Source: Paenibacillus sp. FSL H7-0357 (GTDB lineage: Bacteria; Bacillota; Bacilli; Paenibacillales; Paenibacillaceae). From it: a DNA stretch of 64,000 nucleotides. Under the pieces are notes generated by a model. The model saw only the letters and a program-made list of their open reading frames with translations. It was not told the origin of the DNA and did not search any database. Shown piece after piece: positions 52,986 to 61,448 of the stretch. Both the position numbers and the translations under genes were made by a program. Each line of letters begins with the position of its first letter. The first letter of the stretch is position 1. The DNA lies in assembly GCF_000758525.1 (NCBI RefSeq), contig NZ_CP009241.1:1302001-1366000 (forward strand), given 5' to 3'.

Positions 52986-54119
52986 TTACCCCTGCTTAGG
53001 CTCCATATTCGGCTTGATGGCAGCATCCGGCTCAAATTTGATTGAACCCAGTTCCATTCCCTTCCCGCCTGCCTTGTACTCCAGCATGAGTGTTCCTATA
53101 CTCTCCTGCATTCCGACCATTACACTGGTCTCTGCCTTCAGTTTGCCGCCCTCCACTTGGTAATAGGTAACAGCGCCGATTCCTGCCTCCTTGCCGAAAT
53201 AATCCAAACCGTTATCCGTTGCACGGCCGGGAAGCCGTAGTGTTAGCTTGGCCGGTTCCGCTCCTTTGACCTCAAGGCGGATCAGCACATCCTTTTGATC
53301 GATGGCCAGACTGGAGGTAACGGCAGCTGCAGCAGCCTTATCTGCTGCAGGGAGGGTTAGCTCTTTCCACAGTTCAGGCTTTACGACATGGACCTCCTGC
53401 GCAACAATTCCGGTTCCGGTACCCCGCGTCAGAATGACGATTGCTTCCGGCTTCCCGTCGTTATCGACATCGGCATAGTGAAGCTCGGGCGGAGAGTTAT
53501 AGATTCTTGGAGCCGACCAATTGAAGTTATGTTTCCGGCCATTCACTTCAAGTATGAATCCTTTATAAGTGTCGCCGTTCTTAAGTGCGGTATATAGCTT
53601 GACCTTGGAGTTGTTCGCTGCAACGGCAAGCGGCTCCTTGGGAACCCGAACCGTCGTGCTGACACTTCCGGGCACAATGGATACTGTATTCCCTGTGTTC
53701 TCAAGCTTACTTTCAGCTCCGGTAAGATCATACAATGTATCAGCCGGGATATAGTTATGTCCGTCCTTCACGATGACGGGTCCTTCCTGCATTTCTTCAG
53801 TGCTGCCGTCTGTTTGTGTATAGGTGATTTGCATGGCTGCGCTGCCGGGTGTAAGGACTGTATTGGAGCTGATATCGCTGAGGGTCAGTTGTTTGCGGAC
53901 ATTGTCCCAGATCAATTGGCAGGGATAATATTCGAGCAAGACTCTTGCGGGTACATACAAGACTCCTCCGGAATAGAAGGGATGAAGCGGTGTGAGAGCA
54001 GGTTGTCCATCCACAGCAAGGAGTAAGGGGGAAGCGGCGTGAGCAGTATCTATAGGAGACGCAGCCGTACATCCTGCAATAAACAGGGCGATCGCGGCAG
54101 CGCCGAATAATTTTTTCAT
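52986..54119 (-). CDS. Stalk-domain lipoprotein with VCBS/FG-GAP-like segment
   Basis: Exported lipoprotein of 377 residues with lipobox 'FIAGC' (Cys17). Two stalk (copper amine oxidase N-terminal) units occur at about 35-150 ('VLYVPARVLLEYY', 'NYIPADTLYDLTG'). A segment 'HYADVDNDGKPEAIVIL' resembles a calcium-binding FG-GAP/VCBS loop. The last 150 residues are beta-rich and not recognised. Likely surface-attached. It is divergent from the MarR gene at 54390. Other stalk-domain proteins in this window are at 3653-4801 and 31418-32329. Confidence 0.82.
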   Translation of the reverse strand: MKKLFGAAAIALFIAGCTAASPIDTAHAASPLLLAVDGQPALTPLHPFYSGGVLYVPARVLLEYYPCQLIWDNVRKQLTLSDISSNTVLTPGSAAMQITYTQTDGSTEEMQEGPVIVKDGHNYIPADTLYDLTGAESKLENTGNTVSIVPGSVSTTVRVPKEPLAVAANNSKVKLYTALKNGDTYKGFILEVNGRKHNFNWSAPRIYNSPPELHYADVDNDGKPEAIVILTRGTGTGIVAQEVHVVKPELWKELTLPAADKAAAAAVTSSLAIDQKDVLIRLEVKGAEPAKLTLRLPGRATDNGLDYFGKEAGIGAVTYYQVEGGKLKAETSVMVGMQESIGTLMLEYKAGGKGMELGSIKFEPDAAIKPNMEPKQG

Positions 54120-54354
54120 AGGTTAACCTCCAGAGTGTAAAAGTTCCAGTCTATTTTATTATATATTAAAACGCCTGCTTTCAGATCACGATCTGTTAAC
54201 AAAGCAAAAACAAGGCTGTTACGAATGAGTCAGGTGCCAGCGGTCAACGTAGTGAAGGTACCCAGAATCACACCCCGATCGACAGGAATTCACCGGCTGG
54301 AAGCGGAATATTGAAGAAATCTACGCCGGGAAGTGCGGCTTTACGGGGAAAGGC

Positions 54355-54383
54355 TTGACACATATTTTGCTTAAAATTAACAT
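54355..54383 (+). promoter_or_regulatory. Putative promoter of the MarR gene, predicting a leaderless mRNA
   Basis: TTGACA, 17 bases, TAACAT. The expected transcript start coincides with the ATG at 54390, and there is no ribosome site before that ATG. Confidence 0.6.
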
Positions 54384-54389
54384 GGGATT

Positions 54390-54806
54390 ATGAATGAAAA
54401 TAATGTACTCGCGGTCATTGGCCGCATTCACCGGCGTGGCAATAAGTTCATCGAACGGGAATTGAAAAAACACAATCTTCAAGGTATCGCCCCCTCGCAC
54501 GGAGATATTCTATACCAGCTGTTTGTCCAGGAATACATAACGATGCATCAGTTGTCTTGCTACATTGATAAGGACAAGTCTACAATTACAGCTTTGGTGG
54601 ATAAACTGGTGCGCATGGAATACGTCCAGCGGGAGCAGGATCAAAGAGATGGGAGGATCTTTCGATTGTCTCTTACGGCGAAAGGCCGGGAGCTTCAGCC
54701 GATATTTGAAGCCGTATCGGAGTCGCTGCTGGCAGCGGTCTATGAGGACTTCGCACCGGAAGAGAAGCAGCTGCTGCTGGGCTTATTAGAAAAAATTAAA
54801 CTGTGA
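54390..54806 (+). CDS. MarR-family transcriptional regulator
   Basis: Winged-helix regulator of 138 residues. The recognition part is 'YITMHQLSCYIDKDKSTITALVDKLVRMEYV', continuing to 'REQDQRDGRIFRLSLTAKG', the conserved wing. The N-terminal helix has several His and Arg. Such dimeric repressors usually sense aromatic compounds or oxidants. No ribosome site is visible and the promoter abuts the ATG, so translation may be leaderless. No obvious target is adjacent; the divergent stalk-domain lipoprotein is one possibility. Confidence 0.92.
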   Translation: MNENNVLAVIGRIHRRGNKFIERELKKHNLQGIAPSHGDILYQLFVQEYITMHQLSCYIDKDKSTITALVDKLVRMEYVQREQDQRDGRIFRLSLTAKGRELQPIFEAVSESLLAAVYEDFAPEEKQLLLGLLEKIKL

Positions 54807-54822
54807 AGCATGGCTGGAACCG

Positions 54823-54864
54823 GACCGAGGCGGTACAAGAATAGTTATCTTGTACCGCCTCGGT
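54823..54864 (+). terminator. Terminator of the MarR gene
   Basis: Perfect 17-bp stem ACCGAGGCGGTACAAGA with a seven-base loop; the following T tract is weak (TCTGTTT). Confidence 0.85.
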
Positions 54865-55049
54865 CTGTTTACGGTGCTGAATTGCGATGACTTTATGTGA
54901 TTTTTGTAGTAGAAGAATAGTGCTGTCGTCCGAATAATTAATGGCCTCAGGCGGAGCGTTGTTATGTGGAGTATCCCAGATATAATAAACCGAACGAAAT
55001 ATACACCGCCACCCAATATATAGTGTAAGCCTGAAGGGGGAATGGCGGA

Positions 55050-55634
55050 ATGAAGAACAGAGCAGAATATTCGCAGCTTATCGAGCTCACGCTAGCCGGC
55101 AGCCGTGATGCATACGGTGAGTTATACGAAGCGACCATCAGTGATGTCTACAGGACCGTACGTTTCCTCGTATCCGAACCTTCCGATGCAGACGATGTGG
55201 TGCAGGAGATTTATATGGAAGTCTATCGGTCGCTTGGACAATTTGACACATCCCGGCCGTTCCGTCCCTGGCTTATGGGAGTGTGCATGCGGCAGATTCA
55301 TGCTTACCGGAGAAAGGGATGGAGACAGCTTCGTATTTTGAAGAAAGCGGAGCAGAGAGGCCAGTCTATGGAATATGATTTTGCAGGAGATGTCTTGGAC
55401 CGATTATTGAATCGCGGGCTGCTCGAGTCAGTGAACCGGTTGCCGTTCAAGCTGAAGCAGGTTATTATCCTGCATTATCTCCAAGAGTATTCCCAGGAAG
55501 AGATCGCCGCCATATTGGCCATTCCTCTGGGAACAGTCAAATCACGTATCCATGCCGCTCTGCAGAGGCTGCGCCGGAATCGAAAGGCTGACACTATTAA
55601 AATAGGGAAGGTGGAGGAGCTACATGAGTCTTGA
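55050..55634 (+). CDS. ECF-type sigma factor (SigM/YlaC-like)
   Basis: Sigma factor of 194 residues. Region 2 spans about 20-90 ('DADDVVQEIYMEVYRSL', 'FRPWLMGVCMRQIHAYRR') and region 4 about 120-175 ('LHYLQEYSQEEIAAIL', 'PLGTVKSRIHAALQRLR'). GAAGGGGG lies upstream of the ATG. Its end overlaps the start of the DUF3600 protein by 11 bases, a typical sigma/anti-sigma arrangement. It probably responds to envelope stress. No autoregulated ECF promoter could be identified with confidence. Confidence 0.92.
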   Translation: MKNRAEYSQLIELTLAGSRDAYGELYEATISDVYRTVRFLVSEPSDADDVVQEIYMEVYRSLGQFDTSRPFRPWLMGVCMRQIHAYRRKGWRQLRILKKAEQRGQSMEYDFAGDVLDRLLNRGLLESVNRLPFKLKQVIILHYLQEYSQEEIAAILAIPLGTVKSRIHAALQRLRRNRKADTIKIGKVEELHES

Positions 55635-56373
55635 ACATAACCTGCGGCAAGTACTTCAGGAGAAAGCCGAAGGCTGGATCGCTCCACCGGAACTGAAGGG
55701 GAGGATCCTTAACGGGATCATTCCTGGACAAGGGGGAAGACGCATGAAAAAATGGTTTGTAGCCACAATTGTGGCTGCCGCACTGTTAATTCCAACTGGT
55801 GCTTACGCAGGGTACAACTATCTGGCCGACTCGATTTATGGTTCGTCTGACAATTTAATTCAAATAGGCGGAACCCAGCAGAAATATGATGAGCTGGAGG
55901 CCAAGCTGCAGCAGGCAAAGGCAAGCTTAAGCGAGAAAAACTTCACGGAATTTACTTCGTTACTGAAAGAAATCGGCCGATTTAACCTGGAGATTGCTGC
56001 TGCTGACGGGGTGCTTCATCCCGAGTTGCTGAGCAGCACAGATCAGAAAAGGTATGAGCTGCTGACCGCACAGCTTGCACCTTATTTTAAGCAATTAAAA
56101 GTAGAGACGCCCGGCAAGATAGCAGAAACTGGTGACAACAATGCATTTTGGGATCAGATGATTGCCAAAGCGGAGCAGGAGCTAAGCGGTGACGAGTTTG
56201 CCGAAGTCCGGCAATTGATCGGAGAGCTGAAGTCCTATGAAGCCAAGGCGACTGCTCAGGAACATTCAGTCCAGCTATCGGAAGATGAACTTGCGCAATA
56301 TGAACAATTGCTGGAACAGCTCAATCCGTATTTACAGAAGCTGGGTGTGAAGCTGAAGCCAGCTCATAAATAA
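55624..56373 (+). CDS. DUF3600 membrane protein, probable anti-sigma factor
   Basis: Protein of 249 residues: about 40 cytoplasmic residues, one helix at about 43-62 ('WFVATIVAAALLI'), then an extracellular helical domain matching DUF3600, rich in Glu, Lys and Leu with repeated 'YEQLLEQLNPY'-type helices. DUF3600 proteins occur next to ECF sigma factors in bacilli. The short N-terminal segment ('LKGRILNGIIPG') would bind the sigma factor. It overlaps the sigma gene by 11 bases. The release mechanism is not visible. Confidence 0.85.
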   Translation: MSLEHNLRQVLQEKAEGWIAPPELKGRILNGIIPGQGGRRMKKWFVATIVAAALLIPTGAYAGYNYLADSIYGSSDNLIQIGGTQQKYDELEAKLQQAKASLSEKNFTEFTSLLKEIGRFNLEIAAADGVLHPELLSSTDQKRYELLTAQLAPYFKQLKVETPGKIAETGDNNAFWDQMIAKAEQELSGDEFAEVRQLIGELKSYEAKATAQEHSVQLSEDELAQYEQLLEQLNPYLQKLGVKLKPAHK

Positions 56374-56492
56374 CAGAAAGGGCCTGCTGACCTAGAACGT
56401 CGGCAAGCCCTTTCTGCTCGAATACAAGGATTTATATGTCCACTCAATAATTCCGTTTCCGCCTCTGAAATTTATATTTGTCGACTCTTTAC

Positions 56493-56537
56493 CGCCGCTT
56501 AACGGGAACTAAACCGCAAGCGGCGTTTTTTTATACG
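56493..56537 (+). terminator. Terminator in the gap before the Spo0E-like gene
   Basis: CGCCGCTT/AAGCGGCG stem with 17-base loop followed by seven or more T. A second hairpin without a T tract (AGAAAGGGC/GCCCTTTCT, 56375-56414) lies directly after the DUF3600 stop. Confidence 0.8.
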
Positions 56538-56606
56538 TTGATGCATTGTACAACTTCACCTATATTTTGACATAAACCTCTAGAATATTTACGGGAGGTA
56601 GTGCTA

Positions 56607-56768
56607 ATGAACGAGATAGAAGTCATCCAGAAACAGATTGAAGTGGAGCGGGCCAGACTAAATCAGATGGAACAGCAGTTTGGCCTGCTGCACCCGAGTG
56701 TAATTAAACAATCTATGTTATTGGATGAGTTGATCAATAAATATACTAAATTAGATAATAATGTATAA
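56607..56768 (+). CDS. Spo0E-family aspartyl-phosphate phosphatase
   Basis: Small protein of 53 residues. Two helices are predicted: 'EVIQKQIEVERARLNQM' and one with the family signature 'QSMLLDELINKY', which corresponds to the S-x-x-L-D-x-L-I motif whose Asp is essential in Spo0E. These phosphatases dephosphorylate Spo0A~P and delay sporulation. GGGAGGT lies 8 bases upstream of the ATG, supporting translation. It stands alone between two ECF sigma operons. The Spo0A target is inferred from family knowledge. Confidence 0.85.
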   Translation: MNEIEVIQKQIEVERARLNQMEQQFGLLHPSVIKQSMLLDELINKYTKLDNNV

Positions 56769-56804
56769 TTAATAGTTGTTGGAAAAGAAACGGTCCGCTG
56801 GGAA

Positions 56805-56999
56805 CTACACAGTGCCCGTTTCTTTTTTGTGAAAAATTCCTGTAAGCAGAACGATCAATCCGGCCAGGCAAAAAAGCGGAATCAACAGCAGCAGCAGCGC
56901 AATCCCTGCAAATGCATCATGTGCAACAAAGTCCGCATAGAGCAAAGAAATCATCCATGATGCCAAGGGAGAGACAGGCACCATGAGGGTGATCCCCAA
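56805..56999 (-). CDS. Small hydrophobic protein, possibly a gene remnant
   Basis: Product of 64 residues from a TTG at 56999, with two hydrophobic segments (about 2-22 and 29-57) and a charged end. No ribosome site precedes the TTG. The frame stays open about 30 codons upstream with protein-like content ('DWEIITKREIPKAKINH') but no ATG, GTG or TTG before a stop. It may be the 3' part of a decayed membrane-protein gene or use an unusual start. Apart from it, the 370-base gap 56769-57136 holds nothing I recognise. Confidence 0.35.
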   Translation of the reverse strand: MGITLMVPVSPLASWMISLLYADFVAHDAFAGIALLLLLIPLFCLAGLIVLLTGIFHKKETGTV

Positions 57000-57136
57000 A
57001 TGATTAATTTTCGCTTTCGGGATTTCCCGTTTCGTAATAATTTCCCAATCCTGTAATGAAACTGCGCTTACACACGTATTAGCTGGAGTAAATTACTTGG
57101 CCAAGTGAAATTTTGCAGGAAGGGAGAGCTTAAGGG

Positions 57137-57703
57137 ATGCAAGAGCGCGCATTGTTACAGCCTTTTATTCTAGAGAGAATGCAGGGGAATACAGAGACAG
57201 ACCAGCAGTTTACAACGATTTTTGAAACCTACTATAAGCGGATATATAACTATATAGCTTACAGGGTCAGCTGCCGTTATACGGCTGAGGATCTGACGAG
57301 CCTGGTATTTGAGAAAACGTTGTCTAAGCTGGACAGCTTTTCCGGTGAGAAAGCGCCCTTTGAAGTGTGGCTGTTTGCCATCGCCAGAAATGTTGTGAAC
57401 GATTATTACAGAAGCCGGAAGAGAACCCGTCTGTTCTCACTGGATACAGTTATGGAGCTGGTGTCCGGCAAAAAAGCCCCCGAGGATTTGCTGCTGGAGG
57501 AAGAACGAAATACGAGGCTGAATCATGCGCTGGACAAGCTGGCTGTCAAGGAGCGGAATGTCGTAGCGCTTAAATTCGGTGCCGGTTTGAAAAATAAAGA
57601 GATCGCTCTGCTCACAGGGATTTCCGAGAGTAATGTAGGCGTAATTCTCTACCGGAGTATGAGAAAACTCAAATCTGAAATAGGGAGTGTCGATGAACTG
57701 TGA
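57137..57703 (+). CDS. ECF-type sigma factor
   Basis: Sigma factor of 188 residues. Region 2 covers about 25-95 ('YYKRIYNYIAYRVSCRYTAE', 'FEVWLFAIARNVVNDYYR'), and region 4 about 130-180 ('NVVALKFGAGLKNKEIALLT', 'SESNVGVILYRSMRKL'). GGAAGGGAG lies upstream of the ATG. The following DUF4367 gene begins with GTG overlapping this stop (GTGA), as in other sigma/anti-sigma pairs. It is distinct from the sigma factors at 38695-39252 and 55050-55634. Confidence 0.92.
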   Translation: MQERALLQPFILERMQGNTETDQQFTTIFETYYKRIYNYIAYRVSCRYTAEDLTSLVFEKTLSKLDSFSGEKAPFEVWLFAIARNVVNDYYRSRKRTRLFSLDTVMELVSGKKAPEDLLLEEERNTRLNHALDKLAVKERNVVALKFGAGLKNKEIALLTGISESNVGVILYRSMRKLKSEIGSVDEL

Positions 57704-58668
57704 AAAACAAGGATACCGCGCAACGTTTTGCGAGGGATATGGATAACGGTGTTCATAATGCAGGCTCTGGTGAATGGAAGGGATCCGGGGAATACCGTGA
57801 GCTGCTTGAGCTTGGACAAGTGTTGGCCGAACATGATTTCAGCCGCAATACGGATCAGCAGGCAGTTTGGTCCAAGGTTAGAAGCCGGGCAGGCAAAGTG
57901 CAGGCCGGTTCCAGAAGGAACTCTTCCCGCAGCTTCAAGCGGCCGGTAATGATTGCGGCTTCGCTGCTTGTAGCATTTGCGGTAAGCGGAGCCGTGGTCA
58001 AGCCATCCTTTGCCCAGGAGGTTCTGAGCCGGGTGCTTCAGACCATTAATCTGGGACATATCATCGCGAATGAGATGGATCCGGACCAGATCCCTGAAAT
58101 TCCGGAAGAGATGAAAGGCAAGATTTATGATAAGGACGGTCATCCGGTAGTCTCCTTTGCCCAGGAGATAGAGAGGGGGCAGATCTTTACGGCGGACGGC
58201 GAGCCGATTGTGGATTTTGTAGACGGCAAACCTGTCACACAGCAGGAGCAGGATGTGCTGGATAAGGAAAAAGCCGCAGGTATTTTCAGCGTCAAGACAC
58301 TTGCAGAGCTGAATAAATACGCTGCTTTTGAAGTGAAGCTGCCTGAATATTTACCTGAAGGGATTGCCTTTGACCACGGAGAGCTTTACACGGGAAAGGA
58401 CGGGATCAGCAGCAAATATGTCGACTTGATCTTCACCAGTGAGAAGAAGGGTATAAAGTTCTGGATGCAGCAGTCTTATGCTGATCATGAAACGGCCTAT
58501 GAGATGTCGACCGACGGCAAGATCGAGCAGGTGAAGGTGAACGGGATCGACGCAGTGTTAATGAATAGCAAAAGCTTGGATTGGGAAGCAGACGGCGTAT
58601 TATACAGCTTGAGCACCCAAGGTTTAGACCGCGAAGAAATCATGCGGATTGCTGAATCAATCCGCTGA
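57700..58668 (+). CDS. DUF4367 membrane protein, probable anti-sigma factor
   Basis: Protein of 322 residues starting with GTG. The cytoplasmic part is about 80 residues, with a helix at about 83-103 ('VMIAASLLVAFAVSGAVV'). The large extracellular part ends in a DUF4367-like domain (about 215-320; 'VKLPEYLPEGIAF', 'KVNGIDAVLM', 'LYSLSTQGLDREE'). This architecture accompanies ECF sigma factors in Firmicutes, where the membrane protein holds the sigma factor inactive. It is coupled to the sigma gene by overlapping stop and start. Confidence 0.88.
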   Translation: MKNKDTAQRFARDMDNGVHNAGSGEWKGSGEYRELLELGQVLAEHDFSRNTDQQAVWSKVRSRAGKVQAGSRRNSSRSFKRPVMIAASLLVAFAVSGAVVKPSFAQEVLSRVLQTINLGHIIANEMDPDQIPEIPEEMKGKIYDKDGHPVVSFAQEIERGQIFTADGEPIVDFVDGKPVTQQEQDVLDKEKAAGIFSVKTLAELNKYAAFEVKLPEYLPEGIAFDHGELYTGKDGISSKYVDLIFTSEKKGIKFWMQQSYADHETAYEMSTDGKIEQVKVNGIDAVLMNSKSLDWEADGVLYSLSTQGLDREEIMRIAESIR

Positions 58669-58681
58669 GCAGCGGAACAGG

Positions 58682-58706
58682 GGATCTCCTTAACGGGGGA
58701 TCTTTT
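58682..58706 (+). terminator. Terminator of the sigma/DUF4367 operon
   Basis: GGATCTCC against GGGGGATC (one G-U pair), five-base loop, then TTTTT. Confidence 0.75.
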
Positions 58707-58711
58707 TGTTT

Positions 58712-58744
58712 AAATATAGAATTTATATGCTTCTCGCTATAAAT
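58712..58744 (+). repeat. Second copy of the AATATAGAATTTATATGCTTC repeat
   Basis: Matches 11088-11121 with one gap and few changes; here without the large hairpin that follows at the other site. It lies upstream of the AraC-GyrI gene. Confidence 0.65.
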
Positions 58745-58825
58745 GGACTTAGCAATAAATGTCCGGTAGTCCGTTTGCCTGGTGATTATAATGAAGGTAA
58801 TCGTTGCAACGAGGATGTGAACGGC

Positions 58826-59683
58826 TTGGGATATACGGAGTATATGCAGAAAGCAATTGATTACATTGAAGAGAATCTGCAAGGACCGATTACGATTGAG
58901 GATTGTGCGCGCGTATCCGGATTCTCGAAATTTCATTTCCACAGGTTGTTTAGTATTCATCTGGATGTCACCTTAATGGAGTATATCCGCAGGAGACGGC
59001 TTTGCCATGCGATGAATGAGCTGATTCGTGGAAGAAGGATTTTAGATATTGCCATGGATTACGGATATAGCTCCGAGCGTGCGTTCAGCAGGGCATTTCT
59101 GCAGGAGTTTGGCCAAGTTCCAAGCAGATGCCGGAGTGCTAACTACTCCCTCCCTCCCAAACCGTTGTTAGAGGAAAGCTTAAACCACAGTACAGGAGGC
59201 ATTCCAATGGATTATTTAAGTGAGGTCAGAATTGACAGTCTCCACACGATGAATACCGCCAGCGGCGTAAGAATCAGCAAGGATCCTGAGGCGGAGGTCA
59301 TCACATTTATGAGTGAGTGGTCAGCGAAAACAGGAATCGGCGCCGGGACAAGAAGGTTTGGTTTTGATGTTCCTGTGTCTGAAGAGCAGCAGCAGGAAGG
59401 CCTGCGGGGGTATGAATATTGGGTTGTACTGGGTCAGGATATTCCGGCACTGGCTGAAGGTATAACGTGTAAGCATGTGGAGGGCTGCAGGTACGCAATA
59501 TTGCGGATTACGGAGCCCTTTGCCGATCCCTTTGAGCGTATCCCCCTCGGCTGGAAGAAGCTCGCGGCTTGGGTGAACAGCAGGGGATACCAAACAGCCT
59601 GTGACAAAGAGCGTTACTGGCTGGAGGAAGTACAGGAGCTCGGCCAATCTGTGGTGATGGATCTCTATTTTCCCATTGAGTAA
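58826..59683 (+). CDS. AraC-family regulator with GyrI-like effector-binding domain
   Basis: Transcription factor of 285 residues. The N-terminal AraC DNA-binding domain ('QGPITIEDCARVSGFSKFHFH', 'ILDIAMDYGYSSERAFSRAF') is followed by a C-terminal GyrI/SOUL-like ligand domain (about 130-285). This is the Rob/BmrR-type order that senses hydrophobic drugs. The TTG at 58826 is chosen because GAGG lies about 11 bases upstream and related proteins begin just before 'QKAIDYIEENL'; the ATG at 58853 is an alternative. The frame continues back to 58706 through repeat DNA, which is unlikely to be coding. Confidence 0.85.
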   Translation: MGYTEYMQKAIDYIEENLQGPITIEDCARVSGFSKFHFHRLFSIHLDVTLMEYIRRRRLCHAMNELIRGRRILDIAMDYGYSSERAFSRAFLQEFGQVPSRCRSANYSLPPKPLLEESLNHSTGGIPMDYLSEVRIDSLHTMNTASGVRISKDPEAEVITFMSEWSAKTGIGAGTRRFGFDVPVSEEQQQEGLRGYEYWVVLGQDIPALAEGITCKHVEGCRYAILRITEPFADPFERIPLGWKKLAAWVNSRGYQTACDKERYWLEEVQELGQSVVMDLYFPIE

Positions 59684-59734
59684 TCAGAAACGTTGAACAC
59701 AAAATTTGGATACTTAGAGTTGCAAGTGTTCAAC

Positions 59735-59937
59735 ATTAGCACCGGGAAAAACGTCCGCTAATATTTAGGGAATCAGCATTTTTTCGCAATGAACGGGAAA
59801 GCTGCCCGCTATTTCTGTGGATCCAGTCGTATGTGGGGTTTGTGATGGGTTTATAGGGCATAATTCCCTATAAAATACAATAAAGAGGCTGTTGCCACAA
59901 TATTCCGGGCATATTTCCCTTTAATCCAAGAGTGTCG
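59735..59937. repeat. Array B of degenerate GGGAA...CCCGCTAAT motifs
   Basis: Related copies at 59735-59766, 59789-59817 and 59905-59937, with a weaker one near 59840. They resemble array A (21751-21938). The 400-base gap holding them has no ORF with a ribosome site. Confidence 0.6.
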
Positions 59938-60083
59938 TCCAGTCAGCTGAATCTCTGACTATGAACCTCGAATACAGTAACCGAAGGAACAAAACATCAC
60001 CCATTTTTTTTGCAGCGGTACAGCAGTTACTCCTTTCACAACTAAACTAATAAGATGAATAATTCAAAGGAGCCAGAACATTT

Positions 60084-60548
60084 ATGATTACGATTCAACT
60101 AGCCGAACCGCAGGACGCCAAGACCTTAGCCGAAATACAGAAGAAAACCTTCAACGAGGACGCGCGGCAGTTCCAAAATAAAGAAGAAGACGGGCCACCG
60201 GGCTATGATTCCAGCGCCTGGCAGGCAGAGATGATGCAGAAGGGCCACTATTACAAGCTGCTTGCCGATGATGCGATCATTGGCGGAATGATCGTCTTTC
60301 CTGCTCCCGGCGGAGAGGAATGTCATCTTGGCCGGATTTATATGGACCCGCATTATCAGAATAAAGGCTACGGCCAGGAAGCCTTCCGCTTCCTGTTTGA
60401 CACTTATCCCTCAGCACAGAAATGGACATTGGACACGCCCTCTTGGGCAGTCAGAAATCATTATCTCTATCAGAAGCTGGGGTTCATCCGGATCGGAGAG
60501 ATTCAGGATGCCTCAAGCGGAGAAACCATAGTTGAGTATGAAAGATGA
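60084..60548 (+). CDS. GNAT family N-acetyltransferase
   Basis: Acetyltransferase of 154 residues. Acetyl-CoA site 'IYMDPHYQNKGYGQEAFRFL', preceded by 'IIGGMIVFP' and followed by 'TPSWAVRNHYLYQKLGF'. The N-terminal helix holds 'IQKKTFNEDARQF', close to a common Bacillus/Paenibacillus subgroup. AAAGGAGCC precedes the ATG. Single-gene unit; substrate unknown. Confidence 0.9.
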   Translation: MITIQLAEPQDAKTLAEIQKKTFNEDARQFQNKEEDGPPGYDSSAWQAEMMQKGHYYKLLADDAIIGGMIVFPAPGGEECHLGRIYMDPHYQNKGYGQEAFRFLFDTYPSAQKWTLDTPSWAVRNHYLYQKLGFIRIGEIQDASSGETIVEYER

Positions 60549-60639
60549 CCCCCAGGATTTAGGAGTTCACATACCGTAGGCAGCTTCGGAGGCATCGAGG
60601 AGGGCTGCATTGGGTCGGGGATCCATGCGGCTGCTCTGC

Positions 60640-61308
60640 TCATGATACAGGCCCTCCAGATCCGTTCGTATGCACAGCTCTGCCCACTTTCGACTTCGGG
60701 TCAACATGCAGACTTCCGCTGTAGCGGATTTCCTGAATATCGCAACCGGGTCCAACCCGGATCTGCTCCCCGCACACAAGCTCAGCTGTGGTGTACTCCA
60801 GCTCAATGGCTGTCCCTTGAATCAAGCGGGCAGTCAATTTGCGGAACGGTCCCATCAGGCGCTTTAGCAGCAGAGAGGAGCGCCTGACTATCAGGGTTCC
60901 GTCCGTTCTGACCTGATCCGCAGTACAGGAAGAACCGAGCAGAACCGTAATGGATTCCTTCGCGGTAAGGCTGTTCACCCGCATAGCGCCCTCCCCCAGA
61001 AAGGTCAGCGTATGGATTGCTTCCGATGCCGCAACATATCCGGAGGAACGGATATGTTCGGCTTGCAGGCTGTGTAAACGCAGGCTTCCGAAATTCTCAA
61101 CCTTCGCGGCAAGACAGGCACCTGTTATAGAGCATTCTCCAGACACTTTCAGCCGTCCCGTCGTAACCCTGCCCAGCGCCTTCAAGTGCCCGAATACATC
61201 TACGGAGGCTGAGGTGATATCCTCCCGGCGGATGAGAGACCCTCTTACTTTAAGCGGAGGATGATTCAACGCATCTGTTACTGAAGTGTGTTTGTCCAGA
61301 TGTATCAT
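60640..61308 (-). CDS. Bactofilin (YhbE/YhbF-like polymer-forming protein)
   Basis: Cytoskeletal-type protein of 222 residues made of short beta-helix turns. The patterns 'LKVRGSLIRREDITSASVDVFGHLKA', split over several turns, and the late 'ELEYTTAELVCGEQI' with 'RVGPGCDI' match the bacilli YhbE/YhbF bactofilin group. Such proteins self-assemble without nucleotides into filaments at the membrane. AAGGGGG lies upstream of the ATG. It has its own promoter (TTGACT, 17 bases, TATATT on the minus strand), which shares a 14-bp motif with the promoter of the MarR gene behind it. Confidence 0.8.
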   Translation of the reverse strand: MIHLDKHTSVTDALNHPPLKVRGSLIRREDITSASVDVFGHLKALGRVTTGRLKVSGECSITGACLAAKVENFGSLRLHSLQAEHIRSSGYVAASEAIHTLTFLGEGAMRVNSLTAKESITVLLGSSCTADQVRTDGTLIVRRSSLLLKRLMGPFRKLTARLIQGTAIELEYTTAELVCGEQIRVGPGCDIQEIRYSGSLHVDPKSKVGRAVHTNGSGGPVS

Positions 61309-61345
61309 GAGTAGAGCCCCCTTTTGCCGGATATTATTTTAATAA

Positions 61346-61378
61346 TTAAAATATATAGATATAATAATATATAGTCAA
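61346..61378 (-). promoter_or_regulatory. Bactofilin promoter with probable MarR operator
   Basis: Minus-strand -35 TTGACT (61373-61378) and -10 TATATT (61350-61355), 17-base spacer. The plus-strand motif TTAAAATATATAGA at 61346-61359 is identical to 61895-61908 in the MarR promoter. Confidence 0.65.
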
Positions 61379-61399
61379 TGAAATAATAATCCATTCAAA

Positions 61400-61433
61400 A
61401 AGCACCGCCTTTCAGTTGCCTGAGGCGGTGCTT
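61400..61433 (-). terminator. Terminator of the MarR gene
   Basis: AAGCACCGCCT/AGGCGGTGCTT perfect 11-bp stem; on the minus strand followed by TTTTTGAATGG. It separates the MarR transcript from the bactofilin promoter. Confidence 0.92.
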
Positions 61434-61448
61434 GCGCAGATAAGAGAG

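Noticed and set aside
57045..57095. ECF-type autoregulatory promoter (TGAAAC then CGTA) before the sigma gene at 57137
   Set aside because: The spacer is only 12 bases, too short for the usual 16-17, so I do not call it.
60567..60887. Short ORFs on both strands around the end of the bactofilin gene
   Set aside because: They overlap the bactofilin coding region in other frames and lack ribosome sites.
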